A stretch of 43,634 nucleotides of DNA from Bacteroides sp. (lineage in GTDB: Bacteria > Bacteroidota > Bacteroidia > Bacteroidales > Bacteroidaceae), in assembly GCA_021203515.1 (NCBI GenBank), contig JAJQAY010000108.1, forward strand, positions 1-43,634, given 5' to 3'. The notes beneath the pieces were generated by a model. That model did no database searches. It was not told the DNA's origin and worked only from the letters and a program-made list of their open reading frames with translations. Numbering within the stretch: the stretch's first letter is position 1; every line of letters starts with the position of its first letter. This document shows, one piece after another, positions 7,387-16,889 of the stretch. The translations under genes were made by a program, and so were the position numbers.

Positions 7387-8832
7387 GTGGCTGGATTAAA
7401 ATCATTGGCAAAGGAAACTGCCATTTATGGAGTAAGCAGTATTGTAGGGCGGTTTCTTAATTACCTGCTAGTACCGGTATACACGATGGCCTTGTCCGCT
7501 CAGTCGGGAGGCTATGGGGTTGTGACGAATATCTATGCATGGGTAGCGTTGCTGTTGGTATTGCTGACATGTGGTATGGAAACCGGTTTCTTCCGCTTTG
7601 CCAATAAGGGAGAAGACGACCCGATGCGCGTATACTCCACAACGCTGCTCAGCGTCAGTATAGGTGCACTGACATTCATTGCGCTGGGATTATTATTCCT
7701 TCAGCCTATTGCCAACTGGCTGGAATACGGCGAACATCCGTGGTACATAGGTATGATGATGATTGTGGTGGCGATGGACGCCATCCAGAGTATTCCTTTT
7801 GCTTACCTTCGCTACAAGAAGCGTCCGATTAAGTTTGCCGCATTGAAGCTGTTGTTTATATTCCTGAATATTTCGCTGAACCTGATTTACTACGTGCTGA
7901 TGAAAGAAGATGATGTAGGTTATGCATTCCTTTTCAATCTGATATGTACCTCTACGGTGATGATTTGCATGATACCGGAATTGCGTGGTTTTACTTATGT
8001 GCTGGACAAAAAGCTACTGAAACGGATGCTCAGTTATAGCCTGCCGTTGTTGGTACTTGGCATTGCCGGCATCTTGAACCAAGTGGCGGATAAAATCATT
8101 TTCCCTTTCGTCTATCCCGACGAGGCGGAGGCTACCGTGCAGCTCGGCATTTACGGAGCAGCCAGCAAGATTGCCATGGTGATGGCTATGTTTACGCAAG
8201 CCTTCCGCTTTGCCTACGAGCCCTTTGTTTTCGGCAAGAGCCGGGAGAAGAACAACAAGGAAATGTATGCACAAGCCATGAAATTCTTTATTATCTTTAC
8301 TTTATTGGCATTCCTTGCCGTAATGTTCTATCTGGATATTTTGCGCCATATCATCGGGCGCGATTATTGGCCCGGATTGCGGGCAGTGCCTATTGTGATG
8401 GCGGCGGAAATCTTTATGAGTGTTTACTTTAACCTCTCTTTCTGGTATAAGCTGATTGACGAAACACGTTGGGGAGCTTATTTCTCGCTGGTGGGTTGCA
8501 CGATACTGATGTTGATGAATGTGCTGTTAATCCCCAAGTATAGCTATATGGCATGTGCCTGGGCGGGTTTCTGCGGTTATGGAGTTGCTATGCTGCTGTC
8601 CTATTTCGTCGGTCAGAAGAAATATCCTATCCAGTATGACTTAAAAGCAATCGGCTGTTATGTGCTTCTTGCAGCGGTGCTCTATGTGGCGGCGGAATAT
8701 ATACCGATTGAGAATATCTACCTGCGGATGGCTTTCCGTACCGTGCTGCTATTCTTCTTTATCGCCTATATTGTGAAGCACGATATGCCGCTCAGCCAGG
8801 TACCCATACTGAATAAACTAGTGAAAAAGTAA
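7387..8832 (+). CDS. Polysaccharide/lipopolysaccharide flippase (Wzx/MATE-like)
   Basis: A 481-residue integral membrane protein with about 12-14 hydrophobic segments. It matches the oligosaccharide flippase family (polysaccharide biosynthesis protein, MVF/Wzx type), which moves lipid-linked glycans across the inner membrane. The N-terminus AGLKSLAKETAIYGVSSIVG is typical of the group: a short amphipathic helix then the first membrane segment. The start codon is GTG, with no in-frame ATG nearby upstream. It is followed by the DUF389 gene after 17 bases, so the two may be co-transcribed. The transported glycan cannot be told, since no glycosyltransferases are adjacent. Confidence 0.87.
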   Translation: MAGLKSLAKETAIYGVSSIVGRFLNYLLVPVYTMALSAQSGGYGVVTNIYAWVALLLVLLTCGMETGFFRFANKGEDDPMRVYSTTLLSVSIGALTFIALGLLFLQPIANWLEYGEHPWYIGMMMIVVAMDAIQSIPFAYLRYKKRPIKFAALKLLFIFLNISLNLIYYVLMKEDDVGYAFLFNLICTSTVMICMIPELRGFTYVLDKKLLKRMLSYSLPLLVLGIAGILNQVADKIIFPFVYPDEAEATVQLGIYGAASKIAMVMAMFTQAFRFAYEPFVFGKSREKNNKEMYAQAMKFFIIFTLLAFLAVMFYLDILRHIIGRDYWPGLRAVPIVMAAEIFMSVYFNLSFWYKLIDETRWGAYFSLVGCTILMLMNVLLIPKYSYMACAWAGFCGYGVAMLLSYFVGQKKYPIQYDLKAIGCYVLLAAVLYVAAEYIPIENIYLRMAFRTVLLFFFIAYIVKHDMPLSQVPILNKLVKK

Positions 8833-8849
8833 CTTCAATTATATATGCC

Positions 8850-10226
8850 ATGGCAGAACAACCAACCAATCCCAACAGAAACATATTTGCCATCAAGACT
8901 TTCCTGAGAGAATACCTTGATTTGCGCAAAGACAAAGACAATGAACTCGAAACTGTAGACTCCATCCGGAAAGGTGTGGAGTTTAAAGGTGCGACATTGT
9001 GGATTTTGATATTCGCCATATTTATGGCCTCACTGGGTCTGAACGTCAATTCGACCGCCGTAATTATCGGTGCCATGCTTATTTCTCCTTTGATGGGGCC
9101 TATCATGGGTGTGGGGCTTTCAGTCGGTTTGAATGACTTCGATTTGATGAAGCGTTCGCTGAAGAGCTTCCTGATTACAACGCTGTTCAGTGTGACTACG
9201 GCTACCATCTTCTTTCTGGTAAGTCCCGTTGCCGAAGGACAACAATCGGAGTTGCTGGCGCGTACTTCACCGACCATTTATGACGTTTTCATCGCACTGA
9301 TGGGTGGTCTTGCCGGTGTAGTAACCCTTTCCACCAAAGAGAAAGGAAACGTGATACCCGGTGTTGCCATCGCCACGGCTTTGATGCCTCCTCTCTGCAC
9401 GGCGGGTTATGGGTTGGCAACGGGTAATCTGATCTTCTTCCTCGGTGCATTCTATCTGTACTTCATTAATTCGGTCTTCATCAGCTTAGCTACTTTTATA
9501 GGAGTTCGCGTGATGCACTTCCAACGCAAAGAATTTGTCGATAAGAACCGCGAGAAGAAAGTGCGTAAGTACATTGTCCTGATAGCTGTCCTCACGATGT
9601 GTCCGGCGGTATGTCTGACAATCGGAATTATTCAAGATACTTTCTATAATAGTTCCGCCAATCGTTTTGTCAACGAACAACTTTCTTTTGAAAACACGCA
9701 AGTGCTGGATAAGAAGATTTTGCGCGAGGGTGGCGAACACGAGATACGTGTTGTCCTGATAGGGCAGGAAGTGCCAGAAGCCTCTATTGCGATTGCCCGC
9801 AGCAAAATGAAAGACTATAAGCTGGATAAAACCAAGCTGACTGTGCTCCAAGGAATGAACAATGAGGCGGTGGATATTTCTTCCATCCGTGCCATGGTGA
9901 TGGAGGATTTTTATAAGAATAGTGAGCAGCGTCTGGTGGAGCAGAAACAGAAGATTACTTTGCTGGAAAAGGACCTGGAGCACTATAAAACTTACGATGA
10001 ATTGGGGAAAAAGATTATTCCCGAACTGAAAGTCCTTTATCCGTCCGTGAAGACGGTTTCTCTATCGCATGCTCTTGAACTGACGGTAGACTCCGTGCGG
10101 ATAGATACCATTACGCTGGCTGTATTGAAGTTCGGCAAGCATCCCGATGCCCACGAACAGGCGAAGATTGCCGAGTGGCTCAAGGCGCGTACAGGGGCTA
10201 AGCAGTTGAGATTGATTGCGGAATGA
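8850..10226 (+). CDS. DUF389 (TIGR00341-type) membrane protein
   Basis: A 458-residue protein of the DUF389 family. Residues about 45-250 form the conserved membrane domain with several helices; typical stretches are NVNSTAVIIGAMLISPLMGP and PGVAIATALMPPLCTAGYG. The C-terminal about 200 residues are hydrophilic, with a predicted helical stretch around EQRLVEQKQKITLLEKDLEH. The family function is unknown; a transport or channel role is only a guess. The short gap after the flippase gene suggests an operon. The ATG at 8850 is chosen because the upstream ATG (near 8846) is out of frame. Confidence 0.85.
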   Translation: MAEQPTNPNRNIFAIKTFLREYLDLRKDKDNELETVDSIRKGVEFKGATLWILIFAIFMASLGLNVNSTAVIIGAMLISPLMGPIMGVGLSVGLNDFDLMKRSLKSFLITTLFSVTTATIFFLVSPVAEGQQSELLARTSPTIYDVFIALMGGLAGVVTLSTKEKGNVIPGVAIATALMPPLCTAGYGLATGNLIFFLGAFYLYFINSVFISLATFIGVRVMHFQRKEFVDKNREKKVRKYIVLIAVLTMCPAVCLTIGIIQDTFYNSSANRFVNEQLSFENTQVLDKKILREGGEHEIRVVLIGQEVPEASIAIARSKMKDYKLDKTKLTVLQGMNNEAVDISSIRAMVMEDFYKNSEQRLVEQKQKITLLEKDLEHYKTYDELGKKIIPELKVLYPSVKTVSLSHALELTVDSVRIDTITLAVLKFGKHPDAHEQAKIAEWLKARTGAKQLRLIAE

Positions 10227-10302
10227 TTTTAAGTAGTAAGTAGATAGTAGTAAGTAGCGAGTAGGGATACTGCGATTTGTAAAATAGTAATGATATTATA
10301 AG

Positions 10303-12438
10303 ATGAATTTAAGAATAGTTATTATAGCCATTTGTTGTCTTTTCAATTTGACTGCCCAAGCGGATGAAGGAATGTGGATGTTGGGAAACCTGAATAAGCA
10401 AACGCGGCAAACCATGAAAGAACTCGGCCTGCAAATGTCTGCCGACAAACTATATAGCCCGAAGCGACCTTCGCTAAAGGATGCTGTGGTCAGCTTCGGG
10501 GGCTTTTGTTCCGGAGTGGTGGTTTCCGAAGATGGGCTGGTATTTACCAATCACCATTGCGGTTTCAGCAGTGTGCAGCAACATTCTTCTGTGGAGCATG
10601 ACTACCTGAAAGACGGCTTTGTGGCACACAACCGGAGCGAAGAATTGCCGAACCCCGAGCTTTATGTCCGCTTCCTGCTGCGCACGGAAGACGTGACGAA
10701 ACGGGTGCTTGGGGCGGTAAAAGCGGAGATGACAGAGTCCGAGCGCTCCAATGCGGTAGACTCGGTGATGCTTGTCGTTGGTGAAGAAGTCAGCCGTAAA
10801 GACACCACGTTGGTGGGCATTGTCGATGCTTACTATGGCGGCAATGAGTTCTGGCTGTCGGTCTATCGCGATTACAACGATGTCCGTCTGGTTTTTGCGC
10901 CTCCTTCCTCCATCGGCAAATTCGGTTGGGACACGGATAACTGGGTGTGGCCGCGCCATACGGGCGATTTCTGCGTATTCCGCATTTATGCCGACAAGCA
11001 CAACCGCCCTGCCGACTATTCACCGGAGAACGTGCCCTATCATCCCGAATATGTAGCGCCTATCTCCCTCGACGGCTATAAAGAAGGCTCTTTCTGCATG
11101 ACTTTGGGCTATCCGGGCCGTACAGAGCGCTATTTATCTTCTTTCGGCATCGAGGATATGATGATGAACACCAATCAGGCACAAATCGACGTGCGGGGCA
11201 TTAAACAAGGCATCTGGAAGCGTGAAATGGACCGTAACGACAGTATCCGCATCAAGTACGCCTCCAAGTACGATGAAAGCTCCAATTACTGGAAGAATAG
11301 CATCGGCATGAACCGTTCCATCCGCAAGCTCCGTGTTTTGGAGAAAAAGCGGGCAATGGAGCAGGAAATCCGCCGGTGGATACAGCAAACACCCGGAGAG
11401 CGTGAGAAACTGTTGCGCCTGTTTCCCGATTTGGAACTGGACTATAAGGATATCCGTGAGGCCAAGCATGCACAAGCCTACTTTATAGAGGCATTCCTGA
11501 ATGGTCCCGAACTGGTTCAACTGGCTTTGTCCATCCTGAACCTGGACTTTGAAGGAGAGCAGAAGACGGTGCTTGCCAACCTGAAAGAGATTGTGGAAAA
11601 GTATGCCAATTTGGATTTGGATATTGATAAGGAGGTCTTTACTGCCATGCTGAAAGAATACCGTTCGCAGGTCGACTCCATCTATCTCCCCGAACTATAT
11701 CAGACGATTGCCACGGAATACGGTGGTAATGACCGGGCTTATGTGGACTCCCTCTATGCCGCTTCTGAACTGACTGCCCTCCGTGGCCTGAAGCGCTTCC
11801 TTGAGCAGGATACCACCTATCATATTTATGATGACCCTGCTATTAGTCTGGGGATTGACTTGATAGGCAAGATGTTTGAAATGAACCTGCCTATGCGGGA
11901 AGCCTCTATCGAAATAGACCGTAACGAGCGCTTGCTGAATGCTGCTGTACGCCGGATGTACGCGTCCCGTAACTTCTATCCGGATGCGAACTCCACCATG
12001 CGTCTGAGCTTCGGTACGATATGCGGATATACTCCTTTCGACGGTGCGGAATATGACTATTATACCACTACTAAAGGCATTCTGGAAAAAGCTAAAGCGC
12101 ACGTAGGCGATGTGGATTTTGAGGTACAGCCTGAAATTCTTTCCCTGCTTTCATCCGGTAACTTCGGAAAATATGCCGATGAAAAGGGAGAAATGAATGT
12201 TTGCTTTATCTCGAACAACGATATTACTGGCGGAAACTCCGGCAGCGCGATGTTCAACGCCAAAGGCGAGCTTCTCGGTTTGGCTTTCGACGGTAACTGG
12301 GAAGCCATGAGCAGCGATATTCTTTATGAACCGAAGATGCAGCGCACCATCGGGGTGGATGTGCGCTACATCTTGTTCATAATCGAGAAATACGGTCGGG
12401 CAGGAAACCTGATTAAAGAGTTGAATATAGGTAATTAA
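10303..12438 (+). CDS. S46 family dipeptidyl-peptidase, DPP7-type
   Basis: S46 enzymes are periplasmic or surface serine exopeptidases that release dipeptides from oligopeptides, important for peptide use by Bacteroidota. The 711-residue protein starts with a signal peptide (about residues 1-20, ending near LTAQA). Catalytic His is in TNHHCGF (His85), Asp in GWDTDNWVWPRHTGD (about 225) and Ser in TGGNSGSAMF (about 650). The specificity segment reads LAFDGNWEAMS; Gly at this place is known for DPP7, which prefers hydrophobic P1 residues, while DPP11 has Arg there and prefers acidic ones. All key residues are present. It is followed by a terminator shared with the convergent receptor gene. Confidence 0.93.
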   Translation: MNLRIVIIAICCLFNLTAQADEGMWMLGNLNKQTRQTMKELGLQMSADKLYSPKRPSLKDAVVSFGGFCSGVVVSEDGLVFTNHHCGFSSVQQHSSVEHDYLKDGFVAHNRSEELPNPELYVRFLLRTEDVTKRVLGAVKAEMTESERSNAVDSVMLVVGEEVSRKDTTLVGIVDAYYGGNEFWLSVYRDYNDVRLVFAPPSSIGKFGWDTDNWVWPRHTGDFCVFRIYADKHNRPADYSPENVPYHPEYVAPISLDGYKEGSFCMTLGYPGRTERYLSSFGIEDMMMNTNQAQIDVRGIKQGIWKREMDRNDSIRIKYASKYDESSNYWKNSIGMNRSIRKLRVLEKKRAMEQEIRRWIQQTPGEREKLLRLFPDLELDYKDIREAKHAQAYFIEAFLNGPELVQLALSILNLDFEGEQKTVLANLKEIVEKYANLDLDIDKEVFTAMLKEYRSQVDSIYLPELYQTIATEYGGNDRAYVDSLYAASELTALRGLKRFLEQDTTYHIYDDPAISLGIDLIGKMFEMNLPMREASIEIDRNERLLNAAVRRMYASRNFYPDANSTMRLSFGTICGYTPFDGAEYDYYTTTKGILEKAKAHVGDVDFEVQPEILSLLSSGNFGKYADEKGEMNVCFISNNDITGGNSGSAMFNAKGELLGLAFDGNWEAMSSDILYEPKMQRTIGVDVRYILFIIEKYGRAGNLIKELNIGN

Positions 12439-12448
12439 TAAGTGTTTC

Positions 12449-12480
12449 CTGCCTTCCTTTCGGGGAGGCAGTTATTTGTT
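12449..12480. terminator. Bidirectional hairpin terminator
   Basis: CTGCCTTCC (12449-12457) pairs with GGGAGGCAG (12463-12471) over a 5-base loop, followed by TTATTTGTT on the plus strand. It sits between the convergent S46 peptidase and receptor genes. Confidence 0.7.
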
Positions 12481-14779
12481 CCCCGATAAAATTCCGGTGT
12501 CGGTATCTTTATTGTTAATTCTCCGGCTCTGGCTGTTCCGGCTCTTCCCGAAGTCCAGATTGAAAGATACGTTCACCATGAATAGTGGACTTAAACTCTT
12601 GGAATAGGCCAGTTGGCGGTAGGGAGCCAGTGCTGACAGATTGTCTATTTCTTGTTCATACTTCTTTGTAAACGGGTTCAGCACTCCGGCAGATATGCTC
12701 CATTTCTCCGTGTTGTAGCCGGCCATGATGGTGTGCAGTTTCTCTTCTTTAGTTAGTGCCTCTCCCCATAAGATATGGTTGCTTGTATTCATTTCTGCCA
12801 TGAGTACCCAGCTCTTGTACATTGCCATAAGGCTGCCGCGCAGCCCTGCGTTGGTATGTGTATGGGTGTAGGTGTTGCCGTAACTGATATAGCGGTTCAG
12901 GAAGGGCGTGATTTTTAGGGAAATGTATTCTTGATAAGGTCGGACTTGTATCGTTGTCTCCAGATTAATCCGGTGAAAACCTTTGTGGTTCTCGGTAGTC
13001 CGGATGAAATGGCTGTCCTCGTAGTAAGTATTCTCCATCATCGGTTTGCTGTCATAGCTGTATCTTCCGAATAGCTCTACGGATACATACTTGCTCTGTC
13101 AACTTGCCGTCAGCGTATTGGCCAGGAAGGTGACGGACTTTAGAGCAGGGTTACCTTTGCGAACCTGATATTTGTCCATTGCTTGTGAAATGTCATTCAA
13201 GTCGGAGAGGGAAGGGGCGTATCCCGACATGTATCCGTTATACCTGAAGAACCACTGTCCGTTTATCGAGTATGACAGACTTAGAGAGGGCTTGAATATA
13301 TATTTTTCGGAAGAGTAGTGCTCCTGACTGTTATAAGTCCTCATAGCCCCGACTCCTATTGTGTAATTCAGGTCTTTTATTTTCGACTGGTACTCGGCAA
13401 AAAGATAAGTTTCGGCCGTATTCATCGCGATAGTTTGCTTGATATTACCGGAATATTTGTTCTCTAAGTACGCCTGCGTATGCTTGATGCCTCCGCTAAA
13501 TTTGCCGTTGTCGAACAGTTTTTCGTAGATACCTTCACCGATGATGGAATACTTCTTTCCATCGATCTGTGAGTGGATGTCCGTGTCGTTGCTATCCGGG
13601 AGTTTTTTGCACGAAAGGCCGCTTATTCTTGCTGTCCAGATAAGAACCTACTGCGTCCACATAGATTGTCTGCTTGTTTTTCAGGTTTCGTTGGTAGTAG
13701 ATGTCCAAAGACGGAATAGCCACTTTGGAAGAGGGGAGGTCGGATATGGAGTAGGACGTTTCCCCTTCGTGCAACGTGCTAATTCTGTCCGACATGGAAT
13801 GGGGAGTATCGTTGTATTTGTTTCTGATGGCGATATTGAGAAACTGCTTATCATTGTCCTGGCAACTATAGTTCAGGTTGAAGTTGAGGTCGTCGTGCTT
13901 TATCCGGGTAGGTTCACCAATTTCCTTGTTTTCCTAATACACCTCCGGAAAGCGGAAACTCTCATAGGTTTCGCGTGTCCACTTCAAGTCCCTTCGTCCC
14001 CAATAGGCGGTAGTGCTGATTTCCGACTTATTAAAGTTATACTTAGCGGCGAGGTTATGTTCTCCATATCCCATACTGGTCATTTCATTGGATAAATCGG
14101 CGGAAATATTTCCTCCCGCTTCCCTTCTTTTCACGATATAATTCAGTACCGCACCGGCATTTCCGTAGCGTGCTCCCGGGTTGTCTATATACTCTATGCG
14201 GATGACGTCTGCCGGACGAATGGCTGTGACTTCGGCCTGCGTCACCTCTACGCCGTTAATGCGTAGCTGGACATTGTCTCCTCCGGAAACTGTTATACTG
14301 TTGTCTATCGGGTTGACTATGATTCGTGCCAGTTGCATGTTTCTCAATAATGTAAGCCCGTTGGAAGCTGCTTTAGTCTGCATTTCGGTGGGGAGAATGA
14401 TTTGTCGGTCGGTCTTTTTGATTACGGGGCTGGCGGTGATGGTAACGCCTTCCAGAAGCACATCGCTGGGAGACAATGGCAACTCTCCTAGTTGCAGGTT
14501 TGTTTTCAGGTTTCGGATGGAAAGGTAAGAGTTCTCATATCCGATGCAGGCGATGCATAGAATATAGTCTCCGTCTTTTACTTCCTTTAGCTGGAAGTTG
14601 CCGTTGTTGTCCGTGGCAGCTCCGGTGATGAAGGTAGAGTCATTTGTCAGCAGGCTGACATTGGCATATTCTACACCTTGATTTTTATTCCCGTCGGTCA
14701 CTTTGCCGGTGATTTTGTTTGCGGCTGCCACGGAGATACACATGGATAATGCTCCTAAAATGATGCATAGCTTTTTCAT
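12472..14779 (-). pseudogene. TonB-dependent receptor-like outer membrane protein, two stops and a frameshift
   Basis: The N-terminal signal peptide (ATG at 14779, cleavage near VAAA) leads to a carboxypeptidase-regulatory-like domain (KITGKVTDGNKNQGVEYANV, about 22-100), a plug-like region (about 120-215) with the stretch NPGARYGNAGAVLNYIVKRR, and an outer-membrane beta-barrel (OMP_b-brl_3 type). The rebuilt protein is about 768 residues. Breaks are a TAG at 13934-13936 (frame stays open on both sides, likely a CAG), an indel in the T-run at 13593-13598, and a TGA at 13099-13101. Each side of every break reads as receptor. Such proteins often take up or sense peptides or small ligands; the ligand is unknown. 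The neighbouring divergent TPR/HTH gene may control it. Confidence 0.78.
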
Positions 14780-14826
14780 ATTATTCCTATTGTTTTTAGT
14801 GATTATTTCTTGTTCTTCAAGTATGA

Positions 14827-14834
14827 CAAAGATA
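14827..14834 (-). promoter_or_regulatory. Predicted -7 box of the receptor gene
   Basis: The complement reads TATCTTTG, 48 bases upstream of the receptor ATG. A weak GTTT lies about 19 bases further upstream on that strand. The region 14780-15061 is the divergent control region for the receptor and TPR/HTH genes. Confidence 0.55.
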
Positions 14835-15025
14835 GGGTGGAAATGCCGGAAACGGGGTTTATATGCGTTGCTAATTAAAGTGCAGCTCCTTTTGCAACTG
14901 GTTGATAATTAATCTGTTTTGAAGGAGCTTCTTTGGAAAAGTTTACATGTGCCTTCCGTTGGTTTATATATAAAGAAAAGTGCAAAAAAGTAGCTTATCG
15001 TTGCTCTCGTTAATCGGTAAATATC

Positions 15026-15033
15026 TATTTTTG
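15026..15033 (+). promoter_or_regulatory. Predicted -7 box of the TPR/HTH gene
   Basis: TATTTTTG matches TAnnTTTG, with TTG at 15001-15003 as a weak -33 element 22 bases before it. The ATG at 15062 follows 28 bases after the box. Confidence 0.55.
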
Positions 15034-15061
15034 TAGAAACTCTAAATCAGGTTACTTGAAG

Positions 15062-16748
15062 ATGAAAGAAAACTACATAGGAGCATTGAAGCGCATCTTG
15101 CTAAGTTTTGCAGGAGTGTTTGCACTGGCTGCGTGTACGGATGACGTATCGTTGCAACGCATGAAGATAGAAGAGGCGGAACAGATGATACGGCAGAATG
15201 CGGAAGAGCAAGCCATTATCCGACTTCACTCGATGAAAAGGCCCGAAATGCTGCCCGACTCCTTGCGGGCACGGTTTGCACTTGCCTTGGGACAAGCCCA
15301 CTATTCGGTACATTGGGTGATGAACGAAGACTCTTTGCTGCTCTATGCTTTGAACTATTACGGGAGGCCGGATGTGAAATACACTTTGCAACTGTTGCGT
15401 GCCTACAAGTTGGCGACACATTATCTCTATGATAGCGAGCGATATAAAGAGGCCACCGAAATGCTGGCCGAAGGAGACCGCATTGCTGCCTTACGTAATG
15501 ATACGCTGCCCGTATCCATTTGCTGCAGTGTGTGTCGAATATAATAGAAGGTAATGATGATTTTGAGGGCCTGATACGTTTGCAGAAGCGGCTAATGGCG
15601 ATAGATAAAGAGCCTGCCAGGCGTTATGCGGATCATAATACTTTGGCAGTGTTGTACTTTTGCGCAGACTTGAAAGACTCCGCGCTGTATGCTATCAACC
15701 AGACATCTGAATACATGTCTACGCCTAATGATTCTTTACGGCCTTGGACTATGTAGTGCGTAACTATGCTGACTTCTTGAGTGATGCCGGAAAGAATAAG
15801 GAGGCTATCGATGTGCAACGTCGTGTTTTGCAGAAGTATGAAGAAGTCGGGCATCCCTTGCTGAGTTTTTCTTATCTTTCTCTTTCGCGTTATTACCTGA
15901 ATATGGGACAGATAGATTCTGCCCGCTATTATATGCAAAAAGGCGATAGTACGTGGCTTCTTTCTATGCAGCGGGACTTGTTGCTGAATACCTATTATCT
16001 GGTACAAAAAACGTTGATGGATTATATCGATACCCGTACTTTCACAATCCGGGATGTTGCCTTCTTCTCCAACCGGACGTACAATGACTTTGTTCGCGAC
16101 CAGCGTTTGATAGCCCAAAAAGGTAAGGAGCGGCTATTGTTGCAGCAACAGAATATAAACCTGCAACTGGAAAAACAGAAAGAACGGACTTTCTTTGTCG
16201 CATTGGTTTCCCTTTGCATTTTGTTGTTGGTGGCCGTCGTCTGGTATCCGCAAAGGAGGAAGCGCCTGCTCGTAGAGAAAGAGGAAGAGCTGGAGGCACT
16301 GCGTCGCCTGCTGCAAGAGACCGAGGGGGACGATAGGAACGGGAACCATCATTTTGTCAAGAAGATGCTGCTCCAGCAGCTAGGTTTGATACGTATGGTA
16401 GCCACTAATCCCAGTTCCGACCATCAGGAGCTGTTGGTGCAAATGGGAAAGATAGCTAGTAAAGATGTTGTGGCAGATGATTTGTTGGTTTGGAGCGACT
16501 TGTATAAGACGATCGATATGGTGTATAATGGCTTTTATACCCGCATTAGTCAGAAGTACGGGAATATCTTGAATGAAGAGGAACTGCAACTATGCTGTCT
16601 GTTGAAGTCCGATTTTTCCACTAAAGAGATTAGTGTCGTTACCCAGCAAAGCATCCGGACGGTTTATCAGCGCAAAACGGTTATCCGGCAGAAGTTGGGA
16701 ATGGAGGAGAAAGAGGATATTGTTGAGTTCTTGTCAAAGGATACATGA
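15062..16748 (+). pseudogene. Membrane TPR regulator with C-terminal HTH, two frameshifts
   Basis: Rebuilt length is about 562 residues. The N-terminus has a lipoprotein-like signal (GVFALAACTDD), then helical TPR-like repeats over about residues 30-330 (for example NKEAIDVQRRVLQKYEEVGH), a membrane segment near 380-400 (VALVSLCILLLVAVVWYPQ), a coiled-coil stretch (EKEEELEALRRLLQE) and a LuxR-like helix-turn-helix (FSTKEISVVTQQSIRTVYQR). Bacteroides has many such one-protein sensor-regulators. Breaks lie at the T-run near 15519-15521 and at 15740-15741; one added base at each restores one frame. It is transcribed away from the receptor gene, which may be its target. Confidence 0.75.
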
Positions 16749-16756
16749 TGTCGCGT

Positions 16757-16886
16757 AGAGAGCACCACAGATTATTTTTATTGAAACGCAGATTAACGCA
16801 GATTTTCGCAAAGGGAACTCTATCTTATAAATAATCTGCGTGAATTTGCGTTAATCTGCGTTTCTTTAATCTGTGGTGCCTCTTGA
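16757..16886. repeat. Long inverted repeat with ACGCAGATTAACGCAGATT motif
   Basis: The left arm (about 16759-16812) reads GAGCACCACAGATTAT, then AACGCAGATTAACGCAGATT. The right arm (about 16835-16886) is its complement, AATCTGCGTTAATCTGCG, then AATCTGTGGTGCCTC. The arms are near 50 bases and would fold into a long hairpin. It sits exactly between the convergent TPR/HTH gene and ahpF, as expected for a bidirectional terminator or a dispersed intergenic repeat. Confidence 0.8.
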
Positions 16887-16889
16887 TTA

